This document shows, one piece after another, positions 44,291 through 56,239 of a stretch of 64,000 bases of DNA. The DNA is taken from positions 49,014,200 to 49,078,199 of the forward strand of contig CM070517.1 in assembly GCA_036346375.1 (NCBI GenBank), written 5' to 3'. Origin of the DNA: Guadua angustifolia (lineage: Eukaryota; Streptophyta; Magnoliopsida; Poales; Poaceae). Below the pieces are notes generated by a model, which searched no databases, had not been told where the DNA came from, and was given only the letters and a program-made list of their open reading frames with translations. Position 1 is the first letter of the stretch, and each line of letters starts with the position of its first letter. Both the position numbers and the translations under genes were made by a program.

Positions 44291-45070
44291 CTGTGCCTAC
44301 GGTCAAAGGCAAAGCGAAGAATGCTTTCATACTGGTAGACTTGGTTTTGGTTTTTAAAATAAGCGATGTTTTGGGATTCGGAGTGGCTAGAACTCTCGGA
44401 TGTTTATTTAGCGGATTGAGCCAATCGTAGATGGAACTGTTTTGATCATGTTGGATAGAGTCATGAGTTGGTTTACCTTAATTATTTAAACTGTGCGGAT
44501 AGAGCCATTATACTAGTGATGGTGGATAGAACCTTCGCTAGAGTAATAAATATATTCAATTGTTAAAATATTTGTTAAAATGTACATTGTGAAAATTATT
44601 ATTAAATGCAGTTTGATGAAACTTGCTTTATGTAAAAGAACCCTATTAAGTCTTTCCTTGGAAAGCCCTACATGTTGCATTTTTTCAGACTTGCGGAGTA
44701 CGTTTGTACTCACATGCTACACAAAATTTTGCCATCAGAGAATTACCAAGATGCAGTCGAAGACAATGAGTTCTATGACGAGGAGTTCGTTGGAGATCGC
44801 CAAGATAACTAAGCACGCGCTCCTAGTCGTCGCCTGTGGTGTCTTTTGGGTTTTATCTTGTTGTTCTTGTTTCCGCTGCTATGAATTCACATCATGTGAC
44901 CAGGAGATGTAATAAATAGCCATGTGGCTGATACTTTATATTTATGCTATTACTTCGTTTTGTTCAGTAATGATTCATCACTGTTTGACTGTGTGTACTA
45001 GCTACTGATCTGGGACTAGTACAGAAATACACAGGAGATTCCGGATGGCAAATCTGGGGCCTCACAGAGG

Positions 45071-45081
45071 TGGTATCAGAG
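45071..45081 (+). other. Gypsy B4 primer-binding site
   Basis: TGGTATCAGAG lies four bases after the 5' LTR and complements initiator methionine tRNA. Confidence 0.85.
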
Positions 45082-45556
45082 TCTGGACGACTGTAGGACG
45101 TGACTTAGTTAGAATGGCAAAGTTTTAAGGATTAATATTTTTATAAAAATATACTTATAAAATTTTAAGCTCCTCTATTTCTATCTTTTCTGTCTTAGTG
45201 TCTTGTCCTTACCTCATCCTCTATTTAAATTTTGTTTTCTGACCTTGTCTTGTTTCAAAATTTGTAGATGCCTTTCTTTACCTCGTTTGCCTAGTAGTTA
45301 GTTTTAGTTTTTGTCTGTAGCACCTTTCTTTTGTCTACACTAAAACGTTATTAATTGTGTGTGATGGATTGTATCATGCTTCTAAGCATTTGTGATACAG
45401 TCATCTTAATAAAACTATTTTGATTTAAATAAAGATTTCAGTTGGTGTTTTCTTTTGTTGGTTGCGTTTTTGTCCTGGTGGATGCTATTTAGTTTCCCTG
45501 TTTTCTTATCTTTGTTTTTCCCTCTTTCCTTGTGCTTTCCCTGTCCTTGGTTTTAG

Positions 45557-47116
45557 ATGGAGAACCCTGGCAGAGGTCGTGGTAGAGGAAGAAGAGGAGG
45601 CCGCGCTAGAGGTCGTGGTCGTGGCCGTGGTAGAGTACAGTTACAAGATGAAGTTCCTGTACAACAGCAGTACAATGAGAATGACCAAGTACCGCCACCT
45701 CCAGCACAACAAGAACCAGTGCCACCCCCACCCCCGAATTAGCCGCCAAGCATGGAGCAGATGATGGCCATGCAACTGCAAATTTTGCAAGCCTTGGCGC
45801 AAAATGCGCTAAATCCGCCTCAAGTAGTCCCAGTGCAAGTAGCAGCTCAGCCACCCCAGTCTAAGTTCGGGGAATTCATGAGGACCAGACCCCCAACTTT
45901 TGCCGGATCGGTTGACCCTTTGGAGGCTGACGATTGGTTAAAAGATGTTGAAAGGAAGTTGTACTTAGCCCAGTGTGATGAATTTGAGTGTCTTATATGC
46001 CTCTCATCAGCTGAAAGGAACCGCTGCAAGTTGGTGGGAAAATTACCTCGCTGCCCATGAGGAAGCCCAGAGCATCACCTAGAATGAATTTGTTGAAGCT
46101 TTTCGGGCTACCCATATTCCCAAGGGGATTATGGAAATGAAGAGAAGAGAGTTCCATAAACTGCAGCAGGGGAATCTCTCGGTTTTAGAATATCTGAACC
46201 GGTTCACCCAACTGTCCAGATATGCTATTGAGGATGTTGCCACTGATAAGGCAAAGATTTGGCGCTTCATGGAGGGTCTTGACCCTAACATCAAAGTTCA
46301 ACTGGTCTCCAATGACTTCCCTTCGTTCCATCATATTGTGAATAAGGCTTTGGTTCAAGAGGATGCCCAGAGTCAGCTTTATGAGTCAAGAAAGAGGAAG
46401 ATGATGTTTCAAACTCAATGAGGTGCTAGTAGTTCTAGGCCCCATACCTTTCAGCCTCAGTCTAGCAGACCAACAGTTTCCAGTGCTCCTAGGACTCCCG
46501 CTCCAGTTCAGCGTCAGTTCTCTCAAGCCTCTGCTAGCAATGCAGGAAGTCAAGTTCAGAAGGACAACACAGGTACAGCAGGAATCCAGCGCTTTAACTG
46601 CAGAGAGATGGGACATTACGCCAGCAACTGTCCCCAGAAGCGTCAGGCTGTGACCCCAGTTCGGTTCAACTTGGGGACCACACCGGCCCACGCCCCAGCA
46701 CCAGCTCAGGGAAGAGGAACGCCGCAAACACCGCGTACTCCTCGCACTATCGGAAGAGGACGTGTTAATCACGTTACTGCTGAAGAAGCTCAGGACGCAC
46801 CAGATGTGGTGTATGGTAAGTTCTTTGTCAACTCGGTACCTGCTTCAGTTTTATTTGATTCGGGTGCAACGCATTCCTTCATATCAGAATACTTGGTTAG
46901 AAAGCATAGATGGGATCTGATTCAACTTAGAAATCCCTTACTAGTTCAATCCTGTAAAGAACTAAGAACAAGCGCTATTTGCCCAAAAATGGATATAATT
47001 ATAAAAGGGTAAAGCTCTAGCGAACTTAATATTATTGGATACTAAGGGTATAGAAGTAATCCTTGGAATGGATTGGTTAACCAAGTACAAGGGTCAGATA
47101 GACTGTCCAAAAATTG
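45557..47116 (+). pseudogene. Gypsy gag and protease, decayed and truncated
   Basis: From ATG 45557 the frame encodes an Arg/Gly-rich leader, a Pro-rich stretch and a Ty3/gypsy Gag (FMRTRPPTFAGSVDPLEADD..., KRREFHKLQQGNLSVLEYL). It is broken by TAG at 45740-45742, a frameshift near 46,010, TAG at 46079-46081 and TGA at 46419-46421. A zinc-knuckle region reads RFNCREMGHYASNC, where the first Cys of CX2CX4HX4C is replaced by Arg. The retropepsin motif VLFDSGATHSF (about 46,850) follows, then TAA at 47010, another frame change and ILGMDWLTKYKGQIDCPK. Sequence then stops being gypsy at about 47,116; RT, RNase H, integrase and the 3' LTR are lost. Confidence 0.9.
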
Positions 47117-47168
47117 AAATTTAAATCAAATTTTATTCAAAAATTTTAAACCAAAATTCGAAACCTTA
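47117..47168. mobile_element. hAT-like MITE, right end
   Basis: It ends CGAAACCTTA and is followed by ATTGCAAC (47169-47176), matching the left flank ATCGCAAC in seven of eight positions. Together with 41,454-41,688 it is a small MITE split by the gypsy element. Confidence 0.5.
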
Positions 47169-47176
47169 ATTGCAAC

Positions 47177-47544
47177 TAGCCCATCCATCCTCATCCATCT
47201 AACTAAACAAAAAATTGGTTCATCTTGTCCATTTTTATCTATCCAACCAAACAAAAAATTGGCTCATCCCTATCCACTCCATCAAAACAATCACCTGGAT
47301 GGCTCCATCCTATCCAGACTAGATGGTCATATTCCATCAAATCTCATTCAGACAACCAAACACATCCTTGTTTTGGTGGGACAAGATTACAACGGTACAT
47401 ATTAATCATATATTGATATTAGAGTTATATAATAAATATAATTATATTTCAATTATTAGTAGTGGACTCGTATACCAAAGACAACTATATTGTAATAACT
47501 AGCCGTGTAGTTGCGCGGACAAATCTGCTAGATATGTATAATAG
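47177..47544. other. Unassigned stretch
   Basis: AT-rich with repeated ACCAAACAAAAAATTGG-like phrases (47,210 and 47,245) that look like degraded MITE sequence. No gene. Confidence 0.4.
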
Positions 47545-47547
47545 TTA

Positions 47548-48945
47548 GGCCATGTTTGAATCCTTGGGCTAATTGTTAGCTACCCCTTAGCTAACAATTC
47601 GCCCATTAGCTGGTGGGTGGGAGCTAATTTGGGCTAATAGCAGGTAACATGCTGGGAAAAGTATAAAATACCCTTATGCTGGCCTTATCCTCACTTCCTC
47701 ACTCGTGCGTCCGCTCCCCAGTCCGTGCGACCCGGCAGCGGTAAACTTCCTCCTGCGCGGGCGACCGGCAGCGCGGCACGCGGCTCCATTGCCGGCTGCA
47801 CTCCACGGTCACTCCCCGTCGAACCACCAGCGTCGCTGCCGCCGCACGACCCCTCTCCGTCGCTGGCCATCTCCCGTGGACAGGCATCGCATCAATCTGT
47901 GAGGTCCGCCGTCTGCCGTCGCCGCACGCTCCGATTTGCCGCCGAACCTCTCGGATCCGCCGCCTCCCATCAGGTATTTCGTCAATCTCCTCCCTCCCTG
48001 AGCTCTGTCCTCCTTCCTTTGCCAGGGCTCACAAGTTTCTGTCTCTCTGCGTAGTTTGCCCGCGATGGATGGTGATGGGCAGCACGAGCAGTAGGGATTG
48101 TTCGGAGTTTCGACAAGGACTGACACCCAGCGGGAAAAAGGAAGTATTAAATTTTGTCCATTTATCACTTAGAAATGTCATCGAGCGTTCTTTTGGGGTT
48201 TTGAAGATGAAATGGAGAATCTTATTGGACTTGCCAAGGTATCCAATGGAGAAGCAAAGCAAAATAATTCTTGCTTGTATGGCCCTTCACAACTTCATTC
48301 GTGAAAGTGCAATGGCAGATCAAGACTTTGACTTGTGTGATCGTTATGAAGGGTATGTTCCATTCCTGGCATCCCCTTCGTCTCATCGAAGTGGCGCTAC
48401 GACTCATCTAGGAGATGAAGGTCAAAATATGAATGGTTTTCGAGATAGTATCGCTAACGCTTTGTTTGCTAGGCGAGAGTGTTCGAGGTAGTCTTGTTGC
48501 GAACCATGGATATTTTTATTTTCCCAACATGGGTACTGGATTTTATCGAGTTGTACAATATCGTTCCTGTGCTGGATGCTAGTGTTCTCGGCTAGATTTT
48601 TATTTTTACCGTACTTGTGATCTTGTCCTCACGTATAAAGGAAAATCACCTATGAAGGAAAAACATGGTTGGCGTGAAAACGTACAAGGAAGAAAAAAAA
48701 GAGTAGGGCATGGCGTGCGCGCGAAACAGATAACGAGCGATGCAAAATAGACTGCGCGTGAAAAGATGTGAATCACCGGTTATTATGAGGGGTAGACATG
48801 ACTTTTCTAAGAAATTAGTCTAACCATTAGACATGTATCCAAACAGCTCTGGGCTAATTTTAGATAGGCTAATTATTAGCTAACTAACAATTAGTCCTAG
48901 TCATTAACTAGCTAACAATTAATTTTAGCTCATCCAAACGTAGCC
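47548..48945 (+). mobile_element. PIF/Harbinger element, internally deleted
   Basis: The terminal repeats are GGCCATGTTTGAAT at the left and, inverted at the right, GGCTACGTTTGGAT. Flanks are TTA (47545-47547) and GTA (48946-48948), a one-base-changed version of the TTA target. Subterminal GCTAACAATT/AATTGTTAGC motifs occur at both ends. The interior joins a GC-rich 5' exon-like block (47,700-48,000) to a transposase C-terminus, so the middle has been lost. Confidence 0.85.
48069..48491 (+). pseudogene. PIF/Harbinger transposase C-terminal fragment
   Basis: The 140-codon frame contains LRNVIERSFGVLKMKWRIL and ILACMALHNFIRES, hallmarks of the C-terminal part of Harbinger DDE (DDE_Tnp_4) transposases. 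The Glu in IERSFG should be the third catalytic acidic residue. The two catalytic Asp residues and the N-terminal half are missing, so it cannot be active; the first 20 or so codons are not transposase. It ends in TAG at 48489-48491. Confidence 0.85.
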
Positions 48946-48948
48946 GTA

Positions 48949-49690
48949 GAATCTCTAAGTGTTGGTACGACGAAAACAATATAGCAGCAACACCGCTTGA
49001 CCACTGCACCTATCTTCGTGTTTATTGCAGCGAATGACTACATCCTACTGGTTTATTTTTAAGTTCTACTTACGCGTTTAATGAAATGCGTTACTGCATC
49101 TTCTCTGTCATCATAAGTGCCTTTTTTAAAATTGCAAAGTTGAATGGCAACATGTCTTTAATCGAATATACGATTTGTGATCCGTTTACACCCATGCGTT
49201 TGAAAGCACGAGATTAATGAAAAGAGATTAAGATTTATTGTACTTTTTCAACAATGGGGTGGAAGGGAGTTAGCGCGGCGGGGATGACTCGAGGTGGTAG
49301 GTCTTGTTTGATCATATTTTGACCTTGGTGCATGGTGGGTTTTAGTTTGTGGGAAGAGATCGATAGGTGCAAAACATCTCTTCTATAGAGGGGTATAAAA
49401 TACTTAAGTGCTGTAGAGCCTATATATCCACCCACATTAAGAACCGTCCGATACACATATGATCGATACGAAATTCAAAGTTCAGGTATGAAATGTTTTA
49501 TGCCCTTGATGTATTTGTGGCGAATTTTGAACATAGTTCGAAGTTTAAACTCATTTGATCTATTTTTGAATTCAATACAGCTACAATGATTATTATATAT
49601 AATGAAACTAGCTAAAGACAGTTTAAACTGAGTTGAATTTAATATTTTTAGAGTTTGATACCTGAAATATACTACACGTCATGAATTTCA
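48949..49690. other. Unassigned stretch
   Basis: No gene, LTR or MITE recognised. Confidence 0.5.
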
Positions 49691-50330
49691 AGACGTGTCA
49701 AAAGATACTAGCCAGAATAACATGCTATGCTGCGTCGCGTATCACGATGCAACGTGTAAAATTTAAAAATTTTGGTCGTATTTTTTGTTTTCGTATTTTT
49801 TTAAAAAAAATGGGTCGTTTGGACGCGTTGGCGAATCTAAGGGTTATTATAAATCTTCGATGAATCTGTGTTTTTTTTAGAGAAAATCGCGGTTAGGACT
49901 CATTGGTGAATCTATGGGCTGCTATAAACCTTTGACTAATATGTGTTTTTTTAGAACTACACTACGTCGTGCACAACGATGCAACGTGTAACATTTGGAA
50001 AATTTAGTTGTATTTTCGGTTTTTGTACTTTTTTAAAAAAAATGGGTTGTTAGGACCCATCGGCGAATCCACAGGCTGCTATAAATCTTCGATGAATCTT
50101 TGTTTTTTTAGAGAAAATTACAGTTAGGACCTGTCGACGAATCTATATGGGCTACTATAAACCTTCAATGAATCTATGTTTTTTTTAAGAAAACCAAGGC
50201 CGCCTTTCTTTTATGTATTTTCGGTTTTCGAGGTTTTTTTTAAAAAAAGGCCGCTAGGCCCCGTCGACGAATCCTTGGGACACTATAAACCTTCGATGAA
50301 TCTGTGTTTTTTTTTCTCAAGACGTATTTT
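49690..50330. repeat. Degenerate tandem repeat (about five units)
   Basis: A unit of about 80 bp (GGACCCATCGGCGAATC...GGCTGCTATAAACCTTCGATGAATCTGTG, then a T-run) occurs near 49,812, 49,892, 50,046, 50,126 and 50,252. A flanking phrase CGATGCAACGTGTAA recurs at about 49,746 and 49,978, so pairs of units form a larger repeat of about 230 bp. Confidence 0.75.
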
Positions 50331-50677
50331 GTTTTTGAGTCCGTTTCTCTAACAATCGCTGATAGGAGCCAAATGTAAACTGTAGAGGGACCTAAAGTAA
50401 TCTATTTTTTTCTAGGGTCCGCTATGCTAAAAACCACCCGGATGACCTAAATGTAAACCGTAGAGGGACCTAAACATAATTTTGACATTTTTTGGTCTAT
50501 TTTATTTAAAAAACGTCGAAAGGACCTAAACATAATTTCTAATTTTTTGAAGGTCCTATTCACTAGGCAGGTGACGTGGCTGTCCTTAATGGCCGGCACT
50601 AACGTGCATGAAACACGAAGTTATACTAGCGGTTTTGTGATATTTTGTACCGTAAAAAAATTCAAGGACAGAGAACG
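50331..50677. other. Short-repeat stretch
   Basis: GTAGAGGGACCTAAA appears twice and GGACCTAAACATAATTT twice between about 50,380 and 50,540. No gene. Confidence 0.5.
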
Positions 50678-51045
50678 GTGGCTAGGGGTGAAAGTGGACA
50701 CAGGTGTCACGAACCCGTTTAAATTAGCCCACTAAAATAATATTATTTAGACATTCACATCTCATTTGATAAATTAAAGGCCTAAACTGCAGCCTGCGAA
50801 GCCCACCTCGCATCCGTGTATAGCCCGCATCGCTCACCTCTCACATGAAAGGCTCCCTCTCTACCCTTGTCTCACCGCAGCCTCTCCTCTCGGTTCTCGA
50901 CGCCGACACGCCGCCCTGCAACCGCGAGCTTCTCCTCTCTACATGACCGTTGCTGCCCGCCTCTCCTCTCAATGCCGCCAACTTGGATAAATAGAAGGTG
51001 CCGCCTCTCCTTCCCTATTTTCTCCCTGTCTTCCTTCTCTCCTGC

Positions 51046-54000
51046 TGTCGGCACCCGAATATGCAAATCTGAACTCTCTGTGTATTTCGTACTAGTTCAG
51101 GATCACGCTAGTGCACACAGGCTCAACATAGATGAATATCACAATCATATTCAAAGATAACATAATAAAGACTTCATCAGGTCAAATATAACTATTAAAC
51201 GACCTTATGATCCACCTTACATGAGTACGTCTCACAGAGCTAAGACTGATAAATAAATAAATAGCAACAAAAACAAACATAAACATAGAAAACCCTTCAA
51301 TCTGCCATAAGCAACTGACAAGATTCGCACCCTAGTTATTCGTCTCTTCTTGGAACTCCCCCTCAAAAGCAAGTGTTACTTCTTCTTCAACTAGTGATGT
51401 TTTGTTGCAAGGGGTGAGTACTTATAGCACTCAACAAGTTGTGCACAGAATACAAGTCTAATATCCTATATGCATGATATATTACAAAGGATAGGCTAAC
51501 ATGGTTATTTTGCATAAACAACATTTGTAAAGGAATAGCATAAATAGATTGAAAGACAGTAAAATAAATAATAACAATAGTAAGTTTTCTTGTTTGTTTT
51601 CTAATAACCAACTCACAACCTTAATCCAATATTCAGCATCCATACCTACATTGGTTTTTAATAAAAATCTATACCTTGACCATAATTACTGAGTAATGCT
51701 CAATACTGCGAGCACGGCTATTCGAATAGGTTTTACACTCTACAGAGGTTATACACTTTACCCACAAGATATAATCATACACCACAAAGGCGAGTGATTA
51801 TAACAAAACCTTTCCAATGCCTATCTAAATCAGGTATTATCCGCTAAAATTTCAACACTGGTGGGACTGATTATCGCATCCAGGGCCCCCTCTTACGCCA
51901 TGTGAGCCCACCCGTGTGAGGACTGGTTACCACAATCCGGGTTTCACACCACCATTAATAGTACCAGAGTTTATACTCAACAAATTAATCAGTTAGGTTT
52001 GTCCCATACAAGACTTGTGATTGTATGAATGACTCAGTTCAAATTCTTGCAAGGTTAAGTTCTTAATTGACTAAGACAAGACTAACTAAAAACCATCATA
52101 ACCATAAACCAACAATTATCATAAAAGCATTACGACCGTCCAAGTGCTACATTGCCCCACCACAAATACATACCACTTGCCTCAATTTAAATTGTTTTAC
52201 CACCCCGGTTGATTTACCATACATCACGTACCATCAACAACACCAACATTGTGTGACAACACCCAACACACAAGTTATTAAATATGTTCCATAATCATTA
52301 AGCAAGATTAATCATTTTCACATAAGATAATGACTCGTTGTATGGCTAAACATACTACTTCTGTTCTAACTACCCATATTGGCAACCATAGCTACCAACT
52401 AATAGGAAACCATTCTAGGATGACAATTGAAGTACGACATACAATATGGTAAGATAGATGTAATTCAAAGTAGACAATTAACTATTCCCAACATATTTGA
52501 AACAAGTGATAATTGAATTAACATGCAATAATTTAAAACAATATAATCTTTTAAGTATGGGTTCAACATGATCAAGACACAACTTTCCTTCAAATAGCTT
52601 TGACTCCTGCTCTCGACCTTGCTTGGGCGCTGACTCCTCAACCAGAAACTAACCTACACGAAACGAGTGAGAAAGCAATAAATACCCCAAGTAGAGAGTA
52701 AAATTAACTCTAAAAATGAAATAAATTCCCCATTAAATAGATCATGATTTTATAAATTTTTAGAAACTAAAATCACCACAATCGGAGTTCGAATGCAAAA
52801 GATATGGCTATTCAAAGTTTGAAATAAAAGAAAAACAGAGAAAATAGAAAAATCCGAATTTACAGAATTATTTTTGTACTGAAAATAATATTTATGACAT
52901 CATGCTGATGTCAGCACCGAAAATGATTTTTGGTTGAATTATTTTTCTATGAAAAAACCGATATATGACGTCATGCTAACATCAGCGGACACATGGCAGC
53001 ACCATGGCCCACATGTGTCGCGAGTGTATAGACCCAGTCCATGGAATAAAGCAGGTGCACAGTGGACACGGTCCACGATGCCTCAGATGATGCGCATGCC
53101 ACGCGGCGAGGTGCGATTGGACACAGGTGCGGCACGATCTGATCCATACGCCCGTGATCTAATAGCTGCAATAGCGCGACACGTAGAGAGATTTGGGACA
53201 TCCGATCCAAATCGGACGGTGGACAACTACCGGCACGGCAATGCACAATGGTGACACGAGGCGACATCCTAGCCTTACACACCAGATTGAACGGCGAGCG
53301 ATGAGTGGCGCAAGGGCGAGACGACGCGACATGCGGCGCACGATCTATTGTCCGTGGTTGATCGGACGGCAGAGAACAGCGGGGGTGTTTTGATGGCGGC
53401 ATGGCTACTGGACTTGGGGACAATGGCCCAACCCGCGGCAAAGTTCGACCGATAGGGTTCCGATCCAGCGCATATCCGAAGGATCTTGAAGCGGCGAACT
53501 CACCGGTGCCAATAGTCAAAGTGGAGAGGCAACGGCGATGGTGGAAACGCACGAAACGACGGCGGTGAAGGTGGCAACTCCGATGAGTTCGCACGGGCAG
53601 TAGATAGTAGCGCAGATGATGAGACAGGAGGCAAAACACGTAGCTCAAGACAGCGATCCCAAAGAACGAAGCAGCAACTTAAATAGACCCCTAGGGAGGC
53701 GTGACGGGCAAGGAATCTACGGCAGGTTCAGCGGCGACGGCAGAATCCCGTTGTGATACAGCAAGGTCGATGTGGCTCCATCCCATGCGTCCACGTGGTA
53801 GTAGATCGCCGGCACAGAGCACAACGACGACACGGAGCAAACGACGGCCGCACAATGCGGATCTTACTGCTAAGATCCTAGGGTTTCACGGCAAATGAGC
53901 GCGAGCAGGCTGGGCTGGACTAGATAGATTCAGCCCAAACACTATACAAGAAAATTTAAAATCATTTTCAAATAAAAACAATTTAGATAAATAAACAAAA

Positions 54001-54241
54001 CCCAAATAAATAGCAAAAATATCAGGAAAAATTCAAAAAAAATCTAGAAAATACTTTAAGACATTTATAACTCAAATAAAATATTTTCAATAAAAGATCG
54101 TCAATACTTTTCACTAAATAAATAAAATATTGCAAGAGGCTTAATTCAACTAATTCAAAATAAATTAAATAAAATCTCAGAGATTCGATAAAAAGGAAAA
54201 AGCATAATAAATCTAGTAAAAGCAAAATTTGGGATGTCACA
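51046..54241 (-). mobile_element. Gypsy B-family solo LTR, copy B5 (minus strand)
   Basis: On the minus strand it starts TGTGACATCCC and ends GGTGCCGACA, 3,196 bp, flanked by a perfect 5-bp target duplication CCTGC (51041-51045 and 54242-54246). There is no internal region, so it is a solo LTR. It carries the paired palindromes (51,718-51,747). The site equivalent to the GC splice motif reads AG|GAAAGT and so lacks it. The opposite arm of the inverted repeat (57,350-57,370) is the uninterrupted version of the insertion site. Confidence 0.93.
51718..51747 (-). other. Paired palindromes in LTR B5
   Basis: CTATTCGAATAG (51718-51729) and CTCTACAGAG (51738-51747). Confidence 0.65.
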
Positions 54242-54727
54242 CCTGCGCTCTGGAATTGACACTGCACTTGACACTGGGAAGGGTGACAGTGTGACACTGG
54301 CGGCGCTCCAACGTCGGTGACTATTGGATCTAAGCTGTCGCCGCTCCTTTTCTTCCCATGCCATTCTTCCCCCGGACCCCCTACCTCACCTTGCGGTGAA
54401 GCGTGTGCGGCAATCGAAGGTATAGATCCCAAATTCTTGTTCTTTACTTCAAATCGAATGGTAATCTAGTTGGATTTGTGCTTGTTATTGGTAGATCTAG
54501 CTGTCACATAATTTTTCTTGGGCAAAGATTGGTAGATCTGATGTTCATGGTCACTGGTACTGTGACATAATTTGTGGCAATGTTCATGATCACTAATGAT
54601 TCTATGAAATAATTGCTACTGAAGTGGGGTCATCTCATCAAACCTTTGGCATAGGGTGCATACAGTACAGGTGGTCACTTGAAGTATAGGTGGTACATAC
54701 AGTACAGATCATCATTTGCCCTGGATC

Positions 54728-55222
54728 ATGAGGTAAATAAATGCATTACTACGTAATTGCTCAATCAATTTTTCATTAATGATTTAATACAAAAAGCAAG
54801 TCAAAATTCCACAAACACTATAAATATTTTTATAAGTTGTCAAACCAAAAGCACTAGAACAACTCTCTGTGTGCCTTAAGCTCAGTTGCATGGTTATCTT
54901 AGTTTAACAAATCAGAATATCAAGAGGAGAAGCCACTCTAATCTGCTAGGTGGATTTTACATGATCTCGACTGTTCAGCCGTCCTATTTGGAGTACTCAG
55001 TCTGCAGGTAAGAAAACAGAGGCCATGCCCCCATCAAGCGGTCCTGATCATCGGAATGAATGATTTGTCCATTGAGACAAGGAAATAGTAGATGTAAGCA
55101 TTGATGATAGGACAAGGCCAGAAACCTGCACGATTGCACTGCCTCTTAAGTGAGTCTTGGCTCACAAGGACACATGAGCCATCCAGCTGATGGAGTTATG
55201 GATCACGGCTTGAGATTGGTAT
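54728..55222. other. Inverted-repeat spacer, unassigned part
   Basis: No gene or transposon recognised before the hAT-like element. Confidence 0.5.
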
Positions 55223-55230
55223 CTACCACC

Positions 55231-56195
55231 GAGGGTAAAAAATTTCGGCGAAATTTCGGATTTCAGAACAGGACGAAATTTGAAGTACAGGCTGAATTGA
55301 AAATTTTGAAAAAAATTTGAATTTCCTACAGTAATTTCGGCGAAATTTTAGGCAAACCGGGCAAAATTTTGGGTTTTGAAACCAGATTTTGATGTTTCAG
55401 GGCCGGATTTGACCGTAATTAGTCCAATAACCCTTAAGAAAGTCATCTTCCATGAAAATTTGTTGAAAAACTAAAATTTTGAGACATTTTACAATTTGGG
55501 CAGAAATATTGTCAGATTTTTATAAAATTATAAAAGCTTGATAATTATCTGAAAAATTTATGGTACCATATTTAGTATGTAGAATCATATAAAAAATTTT
55601 CAAAATAATTGAAATTTATTTGTTATCTTTAAAAATCAAAAACAAAATGAACATAATTGGAGCAAGAAACTTGTTAGATTTTTATAAATTTTCTCGAAAG
55701 TGTGATCCCGATCTAAAATTTTTATGAAAGATTAATAATCTCCTCAAGTACTATTATATAAAATTTTTAAAATTTAAACTTTTTTGTTTGGTCAATCAAA
55801 TCTATAAAACTATTGAACTTCATTTGTTATACTATGTTGGAAAAACCAAAAGAGAAAGAACATAAATGCTACTGTGCCTTGTAAGAATTTTATAAATTCA
55901 CTGGAGTGTGATCATGATTCAAAATTTTTATGAGATCTTAAACACTTCCTTATCACTCTTATGTAAAATTTTCACAAATTTTAAACCTTCTTTTATTGCT
56001 AAAGCAAATCTATGTATTTTTTATTAGTGCAATTTTGCCAAAATTTCGGTCGAAATTTCGGATTTTTGGCCAAAATTTCGGTAACAACAAAACCGGATTT
56101 GAAATTTTCTTTTTGAATTTTGAACGGATTTCGTCCAAAATGCCAAAATTTCGGCCAACGACGAAATTTTGTCCAAAACGAAATTCGAATCCTTG
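55231..56195. mobile_element. Compact hAT-like MITE (same family as the 10.9-kb segment's ends)
   Basis: Perfect 8-bp flanks CTACCACC (55223-55230 and 56196-56203) enclose 965 bp starting GAGGGTAAAAAATTTCGG and ending ACGAAATTCGAATCCTTG. The interior has AAATTTCGG-rich arms at both ends and a degenerate direct repeat of about 210 bp (55,680 and 55,889). No transposase. Confidence 0.85.
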
Positions 56196-56239
56196 CTACC
56201 ACCCTCATCAATTCAGATGTAGATAGGCTAAGTCGTGGT

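Larger units (their letters stand above)
41689..45066 (+). repeat. Gypsy B-family 5' LTR, copy B4
   Basis: It starts TGTAACATCCCC and ends GGGGCCTCACA (3,378 bp), followed within five bases by a primer-binding site and then gag, so it is a true 5' LTR. It has a GC-rich block at about 42,840-43,150, AG|GCAAGT at 43,493-43,500 and the paired palindromes at 44,265-44,290. No 3' LTR is in the window. Short reading frames in the GC block are LTR sequence. Confidence 0.88.
50678..54727 (+). repeat. Left arm of a large inverted repeat (interrupted)
   Basis: Excluding the solo LTR and one target-site copy, 50,678-51,045 plus 54,247-54,727 (about 850 bp) is an inverted copy of 56,902-57,769. The arm starts GTGGCTAGGGGTGAAAG and includes a GC-rich block with MPPTWINRR-like frames that are probably not coding. 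Confidence 0.85.
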
